Positions 49,641 through 59,346 of a DNA stretch of 64,000 nucleotides are shown here, piece by piece. Numbering within the stretch: position 1 is the stretch's first letter; the number at the start of each line of letters is the position of its first letter. The position numbers and the translations under genes are program-made. The notes under the pieces were generated by a model. That model searched no databases. It saw nothing but the letters and a program-made list of their open reading frames with translations, and was not told the origin of the DNA. This DNA comes from Erysipelotrichaceae bacterium UBA2227 (GTDB taxonomy: Bacteria > Bacillota_I > Bacilli_A > Erysipelotrichales > Erysipelotrichaceae), in NCBI GenBank assembly GCA_002348095.1, contig DDYT01000065.1, forward strand, positions 45,116 through 109,115. Direction: 5' to 3'.

Positions 49641-50669
49641 TTAGCGTTTGGCTAACTCAATGATCATCTGATCCAGCAACAGGCTCAGATTGACATTACG
49701 CAATATTTTATCCTTGCCCTCACCGAAGACGCGCATAGCGGCTGGGGCAATCGATTGATAGCGTGCCGATGCAATGTGCTGGTTCCACCATTTATCCCCA
49801 AAGGTCTTTCCTTGGGATGCGTCTTTAAAAAACACTTGCGCAATATCTAAAAATAAGGAAAAAAGTTCTTTTGGATCTTTTTCCGGAGTCTTCTTTTTGC
49901 TCTTTGGTTCATCGGACTCCTTGTCCTTCTCCTTTGATGCCTTGGTCATCGTTCCTTCTTTTTGTAAATAAACCAATCCGTGGTATAGGTTTGGTCTTGA
50001 TTCATCAATGAACCCCATGAATAAATCAAACGCGGTTTGATATGCTTCGCTTTGAGTCAACGAAACGACGATGTCCACATCTTTGATAAACTGTGAAGTG
50101 ATGTACGCATGCAACGGAGTAACTCCGTTAGCAATTGCCTCACTTTCACAAAGTTTAGCACTTAATGAAGCAAATGTTAATACCTGACATCGTGAAATAA
50201 TCGTCGGAAGCAGACGATCTGCATTTTCACTGATCAAAATTGCCGTCGTGTCTTCTCCTGAAGGTTCTTCCAAATACTTTAGCAAACTGTTAAGAGCTTC
50301 AGGAGTCGCCCGGTCCGCATGCTCAATGATATATATCTTTTTGTTATACATTTCCAGACCTGTCTGAATGAACTTGTGCTGTAAATCCAGAATCTCTTCC
50401 TTTTTGATCGTCCGGTCTTTCCCATTGATGACAATCAAATCGACATAAGTCCCCTCTTTGATTCTTCGGCAAACATCACATTCTTCACACGCAAAATCCT
50501 TGCGATTTGGGCAAACCAGCGTTTGAGCAAGCAAAAGAGCAGTCTCCCTCATCTTAGCGCCGCGCTGCCCGCTGAAAAGATATGCATGAGCCAATTGTTC
50601 AGTCTTAAGCGCATTTAGCAAGATCTGATATACGATGGGTTGCTGTTCTTTCAATGTCTGCTTAAACAT
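49641..50669 (-). CDS. holB: DNA polymerase III subunit delta-prime
   Basis: This 342-residue clamp-loader subunit is an AAA+ protein. The Walker A position is degenerate (SGQRGAKM), as expected for delta-prime, which does not hydrolyse ATP. A zinc module with four cysteines (CPNRKDFACEECDVC) lies at about 53-67. IIEHADRATPEALNSLLKYLEEP and ISRCQVL are family hallmarks. Residues 247-273 form a highly charged Lys/Glu linker, which is atypical. It overlaps tmk by 8 nt. Confidence 0.93.
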   Translation of the reverse strand: MFKQTLKEQQPIVYQILLNALKTEQLAHAYLFSGQRGAKMRETALLLAQTLVCPNRKDFACEECDVCRRIKEGTYVDLIVINGKDRTIKKEEILDLQHKFIQTGLEMYNKKIYIIEHADRATPEALNSLLKYLEEPSGEDTTAILISENADRLLPTIISRCQVLTFASLSAKLCESEAIANGVTPLHAYITSQFIKDVDIVVSLTQSEAYQTAFDLFMGFIDESRPNLYHGLVYLQKEGTMTKASKEKDKESDEPKSKKKTPEKDPKELFSLFLDIAQVFFKDASQGKTFGDKWWNQHIASARYQSIAPAAMRVFGEGKDKILRNVNLSLLLDQMIIELAKR

Positions 50670-51294
50670 TTTCTTTGATCCTCTTTAAGATTACAGCCAA
50701 AGCATCCTCGACGATGTCTGCAACGGGCCGATTAGCATCAACCACTGTCATGCGGTGCTTATACTTTTTCAATACTTCCGAATACCCTTGTGCAACACGT
50801 AAATGAAATTCCTGTGTTTCTCTGTCCAAACGGTCTCGGTAATGACGATTTGAGATACGGGATAATCCTTCCAAAGGATCGATATCAAGAAAGATCGTAC
50901 AGTCCGGGTAATGTCCTTCAATGGCAAATTCGTTGATGGCTAAAACCGCATCCAGTCCGATTTGGCGGCCAATGCCTTGATATGCCAGTGAACTGTCGAT
51001 AAAACGGTCACATATAACGATTTTCCCTTCATTGAGCGCAGGTAAAACCTTCTCAACCAAGTGTTGTCGTCTTGAAGCAGCATACAGCAACGCTTCAGTT
51101 TTGACATCCATTGCGGTATTTTTGGGATCAAGAATGATTCGCCGGATCTGCTCGGCAATATCGATTCCACCGGGTTCTCTTGTATAAATAACATCGTAGC
51201 CTTCTGTCAGCAGTTTTTGAAAGACATTCGTACTGATCGTTGTCTTTCCGCTGCCATCGGGACCTTCGAAGGTAATAAACATGCCTTTTCTCAT
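50662..51294 (-). CDS. tmk: Thymidylate kinase
   Basis: This 210-residue kinase converts dTMP to dTDP. It starts MRKGMFITFEGPDGSGKTT with Walker A GPDGSGKTT, then YTREPGGIDIAEQIR (the DR/E-type loop) and CDRFIDSSLAYQG, with a LID region near RISNRHYRDR. ATG 51294 follows AAGGAG by 11 nt; a longer frame overlapping the preceding gene is rejected. The tmk-holB-ricT order is conserved in Bacillota. Confidence 0.96.
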   Translation of the reverse strand: MRKGMFITFEGPDGSGKTTISTNVFQKLLTEGYDVIYTREPGGIDIAEQIRRIILDPKNTAMDVKTEALLYAASRRQHLVEKVLPALNEGKIVICDRFIDSSLAYQGIGRQIGLDAVLAINEFAIEGHYPDCTIFLDIDPLEGLSRISNRHYRDRLDRETQEFHLRVAQGYSEVLKKYKHRMTVVDANRPVADIVEDALAVILKRIKENV

Positions 51295-51345
51295 AAAAAT
51301 AACGACTCCTTCTGATGTAGTACTATTATACCATTGAAAACCTAA

Positions 51346-51369
51346 ACAAAAAAGGAGCGTTGGCTCCTT
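51346..51369 (-). terminator. Terminator overlapping the deacetylase stop codon
   Basis: AAGGAGC-N4-GCTCCTT (7-bp stem, 51352-51369) followed by TTTTGTTT on the minus strand. The TAA at 51368-51370 forms part of the stem. Confidence 0.88.
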
Positions 51370-52633
51370 ATTGAAACGGCGGTCGCCGTTGGTCATATAC
51401 TTTGTCTACATCGAAGAAATGTTCACTGATATAAGCTTTGTCACGGTTCATCACAAAGCCATCCAGATTGATACGAGGCATTAACACGCTTTTTCCGATA
51501 ATTCTTGGTTGTGATCTGCGGTCGACATTAAGATAGAACGTGTACCCTTCATCGATGAAATACTGGTAGAGTTCTCCTTTTAACGTTATGCCAAAAGGCG
51601 CAATAAAGACGTTAGAATCCCCAATGATCGGAACGATCCATTTTTTGAACAGTTCCGTATCTTCCTTAATTCCCTCCAATGTTGAATTTTCGCTAAAATA
51701 CTTCCCGCCTGCATGGGTATAACTGTGTGAGACGAACTCCCATCCCAACTCCTTCATCCGATTGGCAATTCGTTTAGCTTCTAAAGCTTCCTCGGGGATT
51801 TTCGGGTCATATCCCATGACTCCCCAGCTGCCGGTTATGCCCAACATACCTTTTGCTCCGCGATAAGAGAATTCCGGATGAACTTTTACAAAGTCATCAA
51901 CGATCGGAAATACTTCTGCGGTACGAGAAATGACTTCTTTCCCCTCAAGATTTCGAATGACTGCCGAAATTTCGTTGTTGTTATCAATGATCAGTCGGGA
52001 TGCAAATCCGTCCTTCTTGCGTGATTCAGGATAACCGACATTGTCTACGGAAATTAAAAGCGGTCGCTTACCTTTCGGTAGGTACAATGTCTTTGCCGAA
52101 ACATTCCCTTGCGCATCCACTTCATACAAATCACTGATCCGAACTAATACATATCCGCGCTCCATCAATAAAGGTAGCATACGCTCGAATTCCAATTGTG
52201 TCGTCATCCAGTAATTGTATCCTTGCGGTTCAGAACTTTTCGGGCCGAAAGCTAACTCCGGATATACGATCAGACTGTGAAAGAAGACCTGTTCTATCCG
52301 ACCGGTGTACGGTTGTAACGCCGCCACAAAGTCTTCGATTTTCTTCACTTCATTTTTCAGCTTGTCATTATACACTTCCGGGTTGCTTTTTAATAGTTCT
52401 ATTGCTTCCTGGTAGTAATATCCTTTGACCAACAAAGCTGACTTTTCAATCAGTTCCACCCGCTTAGCTTCTCGGGCCTTTTCTTTTTCTATTTCCTGTT
52501 GGTTGTTATTATTGTTCTTTCGATCGATTTCGTATTTTACCCACAGAAAACCTCCCACGGAAGTAGAAATGATCAAAAAGATTAGTATGATTACCCATGA
52601 AACTTGCCGGCGGATTTGATTTTTTTTGCTCAT
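51368..52633 (-). CDS. Membrane-anchored polysaccharide deacetylase-like protein
   Basis: This 421-residue protein has a short basic N-terminus, one signal-anchor helix (about residues 13-31) and a charged coiled linker (NNNNNQQEIEKEKAREAKR). The rest is a NodB-like carbohydrate esterase domain outside the cell. The metal histidines are in FVSHSYTH (about 296-303). The first catalytic motif reads ISVDNVGY, with Asn where metal-binding Asp is usual (DD), so activity is in doubt. A role in peptidoglycan or capsule modification is inferred. ATG 52633 has AGGTGAT upstream. Confidence 0.85.
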   Translation of the reverse strand: MSKKNQIRRQVSWVIILIFLIISTSVGGFLWVKYEIDRKNNNNNQQEIEKEKAREAKRVELIEKSALLVKGYYYQEAIELLKSNPEVYNDKLKNEVKKIEDFVAALQPYTGRIEQVFFHSLIVYPELAFGPKSSEPQGYNYWMTTQLEFERMLPLLMERGYVLVRISDLYEVDAQGNVSAKTLYLPKGKRPLLISVDNVGYPESRKKDGFASRLIIDNNNEISAVIRNLEGKEVISRTAEVFPIVDDFVKVHPEFSYRGAKGMLGITGSWGVMGYDPKIPEEALEAKRIANRMKELGWEFVSHSYTHAGGKYFSENSTLEGIKEDTELFKKWIVPIIGDSNVFIAPFGITLKGELYQYFIDEGYTFYLNVDRRSQPRIIGKSVLMPRINLDGFVMNRDKAYISEHFFDVDKVYDQRRPPFQ

Positions 52634-52728
52634 AAGATCACCTGAGACCATCATATTCTCTTTTCCTCTTTTCGTAAAGGATGTTTATCTTTTCAAACTC
52701 GAGTATAATGTATTCAGAGGTGGCATAT

Positions 52729-53271
52729 ATGACATTTATTGAAGAAACCGTTTCGTCACAAGAAAAATTTCGGGGGAAAATCGTGCGATTGCGTCACGAT
52801 CAGATTATCGTCAATCACCAGCCGGGATTTCGTGAAGTCGTCGAGCATCCGGGCGGGGTTTGCATATTAGCAATAACCAAGGATCATCATATATTGACAG
52901 TCAATCAGTATCGCTATGCTCAAAAGGAAGTGCTTTGTGAACTTCCGGCAGGCAAAAAAGAGCCTAATGAAGACCCGTTGCTGACTGCACAACGTGAGTT
53001 ATGTGAGGAAACCGGCTATATAGCAGCCCATTGGTTGGATTATGGTGTCGTATATCCGTCTCCGGCTTACCTTGATGAAGTGATCCACCTGTTTGTTGCA
53101 AGTGATTTAAGTTTCGTCGGACAACATCTCGATGATGGAGAGTATCTTTCCGTCCATATGACACCTATAAAAAGCCTGTTACAAGACATCGTCAGCGGTC
53201 AGATAAAAGACAGTAAAACAGCGGTTTTTGTCATGCGCTACGCTTTACAGAATGGTATTTCAATTGGATAA
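52729..53271 (+). CDS. Nudix hydrolase, ADP-ribose pyrophosphatase type
   Basis: This 180-residue Nudix protein is probably an ADP-ribose pyrophosphatase (NudF-like). The Nudix box is GKKEPNEDPLLTAQREL followed by CEETGY, fitting G-x5-E-x7-REUxEExGU. The upstream EHPGGVCILAIT and VNQYRYAQKEVLCELPAG, and the downstream YPSPAYLDEVIHLFVA (proline-containing), match the ADPRase subgroup. ATG 52729 has AGAGGTGG upstream. The small membrane-protein gene follows after 20 nt. Confidence 0.92.
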   Translation: MTFIEETVSSQEKFRGKIVRLRHDQIIVNHQPGFREVVEHPGGVCILAITKDHHILTVNQYRYAQKEVLCELPAGKKEPNEDPLLTAQRELCEETGYIAAHWLDYGVVYPSPAYLDEVIHLFVASDLSFVGQHLDDGEYLSVHMTPIKSLLQDIVSGQIKDSKTAVFVMRYALQNGISIG

Positions 53272-53291
53272 TAAATGAAAAGGGAGGATTT

Positions 53292-53519
53292 ATGAACAGA
53301 GTTAAAGCATTAAAAATCGTTAATTTCTTGTTGTTTCTCGTTTTTGTGGGAATAGCCTTCTCCGGTCTGACCGCCATGCTCTTTCCGGGGCTGATCCCAT
53401 ATTCCACATTTAGAGTCGCACATCCTTTTACCGGAGCTGCCTTTGTGGCCTTGGTCATTGCTCACCTGATACTGAACTTTAACTGGATCAAGGCAAATTA
53501 TCTTAAGAAGAAGAAATAG
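53292..53519 (+). CDS. Small two-helix membrane protein
   Basis: This 75-residue protein is of unknown function. It has two membrane helices (about 9-32 and 46-63), the second with His (AHLILNFNWIKANY), and a Lys-rich end. The pattern of helices with His residues is like the DUF4405 cytochrome-b-type segment, but this is only a visual resemblance. AAGGGAGGA precedes the ATG. It is probably co-transcribed with the Nudix gene. Confidence 0.75.
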   Translation: MNRVKALKIVNFLLFLVFVGIAFSGLTAMLFPGLIPYSTFRVAHPFTGAAFVALVIAHLILNFNWIKANYLKKKK

Positions 53520-53525
53520 CATGAA

Positions 53526-53553
53526 AAAACCAGGAATTGAATTTCCTGGTTTT
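53526..53553. terminator. Bidirectional terminator between the small membrane protein and gpmI
   Basis: AAAACCAGGAA and TTTCCTGGTTTT pair over 11 bp with a 6-nt loop. It is flanked by A-runs on the left and T-rich sequence on the right, so it works in both directions. It lies 3-4 nt after the gpmI stop and 6 nt after the plus-strand stop. Confidence 0.85.
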
Positions 53554-53556
53554 GCT

Positions 53557-55128
53557 TTATTCAGTAAGTAAACTTTCTTCCCAAACATCCAGGGGTTTGT
53601 ATCCCATGAGCTCTACCAACGTTGCCGCAACGTTAGCAAGGCCGAAGTTTCCTTCTTTGAAACGTACTTCCTGATTCAAAACGATAAATGGTACCGGGTT
53701 GAGTGTATGGGCTGTTTTTGGTTTTGGTGCAGTATTGGGATCTTTGCTCTTTTCGAACATTTCATCCGCATTGCCGTGATCCGCTGTCAATACCAATATA
53801 CCGTTAACCTTATCGACGGCTTCTTTGATCCTGCCAATCGCAAGATCTACCGATTCAACTCCAATCTGTGTAGCCAAGAAATTCCCGGTATGACCAACCA
53901 TATCCCCATTTGGGAAATTGATTCGGTAGAAGTCGTGCTCTCCTTTTAAGATGGCTTCTATCAGCAGATCGGTTATTTGCGCTGACTTCATCCACGGCCG
54001 TTGTTCATATGGGATGATATCCGATGTTACTTCAACAAATGTTTCCAACGCATCATTGAATTTTTCTGTACGGTTTCCATTCCAGAAGTATGTCACATGT
54101 CCGAATTTCTGTGTTTCGGAAATCGCAAACTGTTTAACTCCCTTTTCAACCAAAAACTCTGACATCGTATTTTTAATTCTCGGTGGCGCAACTAAGAATT
54201 TTTTGGGAATTTGTAAATCTCCGTCATATTGCAACATGCCGGCAAACATGACGCGGGGACGAACACCTCTGTCAAACTTTGTGAAATTTTCTTCCTCAAA
54301 TGCGCGAGACAGTTCTAATGCACGGTCTCCCCTAAAGTTAAACAATATAACGGCATCACCGTCATTGATCTTTCCGACCGGTTCCCCGTTTTCAACGATG
54401 ACGAAGGCTTCGAGAAACTGATCGGTAACATCCGTTTCCTCGCGTTGCGTTTCAATGGCCTCTTTAGCCGAAGAAAATTGGCGTCCGATGCCCTGGATAT
54501 GTGTTCTCCAACCGATTTCAACCATGCCCCATTCCGCTTCGTAGCGATCCATGGTCACCTTCATACGCCCACCACCGCTGGCAATCCGAGCATCAAACTT
54601 CTCATCATTTAAAGATGACATAAAAGCTTCAATATCATCCACATAAATCAATCCGGACTTTTGAGGTACATCTCTGCCGTCCAGCAACGCATGCACACGA
54701 ACTTTTTTAATACCTTCCGATTTTGCCTGAGCAATCAAAGACTTTAGATGAGCAATGTTTGAATGTACATTTCCATCAGAAAGTAATCCGATAAAATGCA
54801 TGGTTCCATCTTTTGAGAAACTGACCAGTTCGCTCCATGTTTGCGAGGAAAAGATTTCTCCAGATTCGATGGATTGGTTGACGAGTTTTGCACCTTGTGC
54901 ATAAATCTGACCGCATCCTAAGGCATTGTGCCCAACTTCCGAATTTCCCATATCATCATCGCTGGGCAATCCCACTGCTGTTCCGTGAGCTTTCAGCTGT
55001 GTCATCGGCGCTTCTTTCATAAATTTGTCTAAATGTGGCTTATACGCAGATGCAACCGCATTTCCCACAGTGTTCTTCGACAGACCGATTCCATCCATAA
55101 CCACAAATACTAAAGGTCTTTTTGACAT
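53557..55128 (-). CDS. gpmI: Cofactor-independent phosphoglycerate mutase
   Basis: This 523-residue Mn2+-dependent alkaline-phosphatase-superfamily enzyme interconverts 3- and 2-phosphoglycerate in glycolysis. The catalytic serine is in DDDMGNSEVGHNALG (about residues 57-71), metal ligands lie in VFVVMDGIG and VLTADHGNADEM, and further signatures are HALLDGRDVPQKSG and VGHTGN. Length is normal. It lies 95 nt downstream of divIC. Confidence 0.97.
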   Translation of the reverse strand: MSKRPLVFVVMDGIGLSKNTVGNAVASAYKPHLDKFMKEAPMTQLKAHGTAVGLPSDDDMGNSEVGHNALGCGQIYAQGAKLVNQSIESGEIFSSQTWSELVSFSKDGTMHFIGLLSDGNVHSNIAHLKSLIAQAKSEGIKKVRVHALLDGRDVPQKSGLIYVDDIEAFMSSLNDEKFDARIASGGGRMKVTMDRYEAEWGMVEIGWRTHIQGIGRQFSSAKEAIETQREETDVTDQFLEAFVIVENGEPVGKINDGDAVILFNFRGDRALELSRAFEEENFTKFDRGVRPRVMFAGMLQYDGDLQIPKKFLVAPPRIKNTMSEFLVEKGVKQFAISETQKFGHVTYFWNGNRTEKFNDALETFVEVTSDIIPYEQRPWMKSAQITDLLIEAILKGEHDFYRINFPNGDMVGHTGNFLATQIGVESVDLAIGRIKEAVDKVNGILVLTADHGNADEMFEKSKDPNTAPKPKTAHTLNPVPFIVLNQEVRFKEGNFGLANVAATLVELMGYKPLDVWEESLLTE

Positions 55129-55199
55129 CTTACACTTCCTCCGTAATTACGTAACTACTATATCATTGATTGCGAAATTTTGCACTTACAATAAACCAA

Positions 55200-55225
55200 T
55201 AAAAAAACAACGGTTTCCCGTTGTT
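55200..55225 (-). terminator. Terminator overlapping the divIC stop codon
   Basis: AACAACGG-GAAA-CCGTTGTT (55206-55225), an 8-bp stem with a GAAA loop, followed by TTTTTATT on the minus strand. Two bases of the stop (55224-55226) are in the stem. Confidence 0.88.
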
Positions 55226-55541
55226 AATCATCTTTTTGCTTTTCAGGAAGATAGAAGATTTGCTCCCCTTCTTTAGATAGCATATACCCAAAGCGTGCGT
55301 AATTCTTCACATACTCCGGATCGTTGAGTTTGTCTTTTTGCTGTTTCAGATAGTCATTTTCGCTTTCAAGGATTCGCATCTGCTCTTGAACATCATTTAA
55401 ACGCGTCATCATATTGACTGTTTCAACAATCTGCAAAGAAACCTGATAGAGCAGTATCAAAGATAAGCCGAAAATGATAAATGCAGCGATATTTAAAACA
55501 GACCCTTTGATCTTTTTATGGGAGCTCTTCTCTTTTTTCAT
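55224..55541 (-). CDS. divIC: Cell-division protein DivIC/FtsB family
   Basis: This 105-residue bitopic membrane protein has a short Lys-rich cytoplasmic part, one helix (about 15-36), a coiled coil (about 42-72; MTRLNDVQEQMRILESENDYLKQQ) and the conserved tail DPEYVKNYARFGYMLSKEGEQIFYLPE. It acts with FtsL and DivIB in the divisome. In B. subtilis divIC also follows yabO (rqcP). Confident by domain and location. Confidence 0.92.
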   Translation of the reverse strand: MKKEKSSHKKIKGSVLNIAAFIIFGLSLILLYQVSLQIVETVNMMTRLNDVQEQMRILESENDYLKQQKDKLNDPEYVKNYARFGYMLSKEGEQIFYLPEKQKDD

Positions 55542-55611
55542 GGAAACACCAACCTCTTGAGAATTTAATTATACTGCCATTTTGCAAAAATGCAAGAGTT
55601 GTCAAGGAAAA

Positions 55612-55881
55612 TCAATCTGAAGATGCGCTGATAAAACGTTCATCCAGCACTTCATATAGCATTCCGGCATCTTTCTTGCTTGATTGTGCAGCAACTGCCA
55701 AAATTTTAATCGTCAGTTTTCGGTGCCCGAAAACAATCTCAACGATGTCATTTTCTTTTATTTCCGATGAGGGTTTTGCGGCTTTCCCGTTAATGACGAT
55801 TCTTTGGTGGTCTGCCAATTCTTTCGCAACCGTTCGTCTCTTGAGTACGCGGGCGACTTTTAGAAATTTGTCGATTCTCAT
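55612..55881 (-). CDS. rqcP: S4-domain protein RqcP (YabO)
   Basis: This 89-residue Hsp15-like S4 RNA-binding protein starts MRIDKFLKVARVLKRRTVAKELAD. In Bacillus, RqcP binds stalled 50S-peptidyl-tRNA complexes and helps RqcH add alanine tails. The S4 motif (about 1-50; INGKAAKPSSEIKENDIVEIVFG) is complete. It lies 12 nt after mfd with no sporulation genes between mfd and divIC, unlike Bacillus. Confidence 0.9.
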   Translation of the reverse strand: MRIDKFLKVARVLKRRTVAKELADHQRIVINGKAAKPSSEIKENDIVEIVFGHRKLTIKILAVAAQSSKKDAGMLYEVLDERFISASSD

Positions 55882-55893
55882 TTATGATCCTTT

Positions 55894-58800
55894 CTAACTG
55901 TTCTTTTTACTTACCGTGTCTTTTGTTTTCACTAATACTTGGATGACTTCAGTCAACCACTTCGGATGTTTCTTGAATTTTAACACGATTTTCCGTTGAA
56001 TATACTTTAACTCAATATCTCTGGATACCTGATTGACAAGCGTAAACAAGGCAACTCCGTCAATCGTATCACTGAACTCCTTCGTAAATACAAGTTCAAC
56101 AAAAGCGGCCTGTTCTTTGAATGACTGGATACGATCCTCGCTTAGCAGTATCTCAAGACGCTTCTTTTCAAAAAGTAAAGAAACAACTGCTGGTAAATGG
56201 CCGTAAATATCCGAAATTTCTTCAATCAAATCATTAAGACCTCTAAGTGACCGGACAGCATCGACGCGTTTATATAAGTTTATTTTCTCGAGATCTTCCG
56301 GAGCAAAGTTTTTCGGAATATATGCATCAACTTTCACATTGACTTTCGCAAGCGGCTCAGCCTGTTGTTCGATGATGATTCCTTGCTTTTCAGCAATCGC
56401 CTTCTGCAGCATCTCAATATACATATCAATACCTACAGTATCGATAAACCCCGACTGGTCAGGACCAAGCAAATCCCCGGCTCCGCGAATCGTTAAGTCT
56501 CTCATGGCGATTTTATATCCGCTGCCAAGTTCAGTAAATTCCTTGATAGCTTTTAGTCGTTTTGAGGCAACTTCGGACAACTGCTTTTTGGGTTCATACA
56601 TCAGATAAGCGTAGGCCAACCGATCCGAACGACCGACTCTTCCCTTAATCTGATACAACTGAGACAATCCGAATGTATCTGCACGGTCGATAATCATGGT
56701 GTTCGCATTTGGAATATCGATACCTGTTTCAATAATGGTTGTGCATACCAAGACATTACACTCATTCTCAGTAAACTGAACCATTACATTTTCAATTTCC
56801 TCGCGGTTCATCTGACCGTGAGCCACCGCTACTTTTGCATACGGAATATCTTGCTGAAGCCGATACGCCAGCGAAAAAATCTGCTCTACATTGTTGAAGA
56901 GGTAGAATATCTGGCCTCCCCTTGCCAGTTCCCGTTCTATGATCTCCTTGATCAGATTTCGGTTTTTTTCTACGATGTAAGTTTGCACAGGCAATCGATT
57001 TGAAGGTGGTGTATTGAGTTGAGAAAGTGAGCGAAGTCCGATCAGTGACATTTGAAGTGTGCGAGGAATTGGGGTCGCGCTTAATGAGAGCACATCGATA
57101 GAATTACGGAGTTCTTTTATGATTTCTTTGTGTTCAACACCAAACCTTTGTTCCTCATCGATGATTAAAAACCCCAAATCGTTAAATTTTACATCTTTTG
57201 ATAAAATTCGGTGAGTCCCTATCAGAATATCGATTTTGCCGGATGCGACATCATGCAAGATTTCCTTTTGCTTACTTTCAATCACAAAGCGGTTGAGTAC
57301 TGCAATATTTACCGGATAATTTTTGAATCTTTTCAAGAATGTCTGGTAATGTTGTCGCGAAAGTACAGTTGTCGGACATAGAAAAGCTACTTGCTTGTTT
57401 TCACTGACTGCCTTAAACGCAGCTCGAATAGCAACTTCCGTTTTTCCAAATCCAACATCCCCACAAAGCAGTCTGTCCATCGGTTTTGCTTTTTGCATAT
57501 CTTCTTTGATTTCTGCAAGTGCCTGCTTCTGATCTTCAGTTAAGTCATGTTCAAACTCACTCTCAAATTCCCTTTGAAATTCTGAGTCTTCTTGGTATGC
57601 ATATCCGATTTGCTCGCTTCTTGAAGCATATAAACTGATAAGTCGTTCTGCCAAATCCTCGATATTCTCAGATAATCTCTTTTTTGTTTTTACCCACTCA
57701 CTCGTTCCAAGTTTGTTAAGTTTAGGAGAAGCGCCTTCTCCCGAGACAAATTTACGGACGAGTCTGAACTGTTCCAAAGGAACATATAAAACATCGTCTC
57801 CCCGATAAGCGATATGTAAAAAATCTTTATGAACGCCATCGATCAACTGGGTGGTAAGTCCCAAATACTTCCCGATCCCGTGTTGCTGATGAACGACATA
57901 ATCACCTTGGGATAGTTCATCATAATTGTTGAGAACTTCAGCTTCTTTAAACTTATTGACAAAGCGTCCCAGCCTTACGGTCGAGGAAAACAACTCTCTC
58001 GATGTATAAACGACTATGTTTTCGTTAATAAGTTCAAATCCTTCATCATACTGGCCATGAATGACCGTAATCCCACGGTGAATCAGGTTTCCGTCAGACA
58101 TCTGATACGGAATGTTTTGTTCAATCATTTGATCGATAACGATCCGGATTTCACTTTCAGGTAAAATCAAAACAACATCCGTCGTTTCCGACTGCTGTTT
58201 CAATTTTTGAACGAGCAACGTCAAAGGCTGGTTCATTTTACTTAGGGCATGCCAAGAAACTCTGACTTCGTTTTTTACATCATACTGATGAATGTACAAC
58301 GGGTATTTGGGAGCAAAAATGGTCATTGCATCAAAAAAGACATCAAAAAATGGTACTGCCCGATGATCTTGTGCTAATTCTTGAATATACTCAACGGTAT
58401 CATTGATAATGTGATGCTGTTGTTGTAATACTTCCTCAATACTTGACACAATGACTTTAGACTCGCGTAAATCCAAAAGACTTCCGACTTCTTCCGACAT
58501 TGCCATATAACGATACAGTCTCGGTTCCCGGATATTCTTTTTGATATAAGACAGATCATTCTCAATGTTTTCTGCCAGCGCAGCAAATTCAAGAGTGTCA
58601 CGATGGTTCGATGCCCCTCTCATTCTATTCTCGATCTTGCTTTCTATTTGTCGAATGGATTCCTCAGTAAATATGATATCGGTTGCAAAGGGAATCTGGA
58701 TTTTTTGAATTGTTTCGATTGTCCTTTGTGAATGAGTATCAAAGTAACGAATACTCTCAATTTCTGTATCGAAGAACTCAATACGTATCGGCTGATCATA

Positions 58801-59346
58801 ACTGATAGCAAATACATCGATAATACCGCCTCTTTGAGCGAATGTCAGCGGTTGGTCAACCCGATGAGTCTGCGAATAGCCCATCGCTTTTAGTTTGTTG
58901 ATGATGATCTCCGGCGCCTTGTTTTCCCCTTGTTTCAACTCGATCATTAGTGAAGTCAGCACATTTTTTGTCGGAATCTTCCTGATAACTGCTGCTGTAT
59001 GCGTGAAACACAAGGGGTTTTCCACAGTCAGCAACTTCATCATAGCTTCCATTTTAAGCGTGTGCATTTCCGGAGATGAAGCAATGGCTTCTACTCTCAA
59101 TGATTCTTCTTGAGGATACAAGAAAACCTGCGGTGCATGATTAAGCAAAGCAGCAACTTTTTCAAATAACATCTGTGCCTGATACAGATTGGGTTTAACG
59201 ATGATCGTCGGTTGCGGACATTTTTGATATGCAGACGCAATTAAAAGAGCTTCCTGCGCTAAAGATATATTGGCAAATCGTTCTTCACCTTGAAGATAGA
59301 TCTCAATCGCTGTCTGATTGCTTATTCGTTGGAGTATGGCTTCCAT
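55894..59346 (-). CDS. mfd: Transcription-repair coupling factor Mfd
   Basis: This 1150-residue translocase removes stalled RNA polymerase and recruits UvrA. It has UvrB-like N-terminal domains, the RNAP-interacting domain ([15 protein letters not shown], about 480), a RecG-like motor with [15 protein letters not shown] (about 629-643), [26 protein letters not shown] and [14 protein letters not shown], and a C-terminal TRCF domain. Length is standard. It overlaps the pth 3' end by 44 nt, as a translationally coupled pair. Confidence 0.97.
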   Translation of the reverse strand: MEAILQRISNQTAIEIYLQGEERFANISLAQEALLIASAYQKCPQPTIIVKPNLYQAQMLFEKVAALLNHAPQVFLYPQEESLRVEAIASSPEMHTLKMEAMMKLLTVENPLCFTHTAAVIRKIPTKNVLTSLMIELKQGENKAPEIIINKLKAMGYSQTHRVDQPLTFAQRGGIIDVFAISYDQPIRIEFFDTEIESIRYFDTHSQRTIETIQKIQIPFATDIIFTEESIRQIESKIENRMRGASNHRDTLEFAALAENIENDLSYIKKNIREPRLYRYMAMSEEVGSLLDLRESKVIVSSIEEVLQQQHHIINDTVEYIQELAQDHRAVPFFDVFFDAMTIFAPKYPLYIHQYDVKNEVRVSWHALSKMNQPLTLLVQKLKQQSETTDVVLILPESEIRIVIDQMIEQNIPYQMSDGNLIHRGITVIHGQYDEGFELINENIVVYTSRELFSSTVRLGRFVNKFKEAEVLNNYDELSQGDYVVHQQHGIGKYLGLTTQLIDGVHKDFLHIAYRGDDVLYVPLEQFRLVRKFVSGEGASPKLNKLGTSEWVKTKKRLSENIEDLAERLISLYASRSEQIGYAYQEDSEFQREFESEFEHDLTEDQKQALAEIKEDMQKAKPMDRLLCGDVGFGKTEVAIRAAFKAVSENKQVAFLCPTTVLSRQHYQTFLKRFKNYPVNIAVLNRFVIESKQKEILHDVASGKIDILIGTHRILSKDVKFNDLGFLIIDEEQRFGVEHKEIIKELRNSIDVLSLSATPIPRTLQMSLIGLRSLSQLNTPPSNRLPVQTYIVEKNRNLIKEIIERELARGGQIFYLFNNVEQIFSLAYRLQQDIPYAKVAVAHGQMNREEIENVMVQFTENECNVLVCTTIIETGIDIPNANTMIIDRADTFGLSQLYQIKGRVGRSDRLAYAYLMYEPKKQLSEVASKRLKAIKEFTELGSGYKIAMRDLTIRGAGDLLGPDQSGFIDTVGIDMYIEMLQKAIAEKQGIIIEQQAEPLAKVNVKVDAYIPKNFAPEDLEKINLYKRVDAVRSLRGLNDLIEEISDIYGHLPAVVSLLFEKKRLEILLSEDRIQSFKEQAAFVELVFTKEFSDTIDGVALFTLVNQVSRDIELKYIQRKIVLKFKKHPKWLTEVIQVLVKTKDTVSKKNS

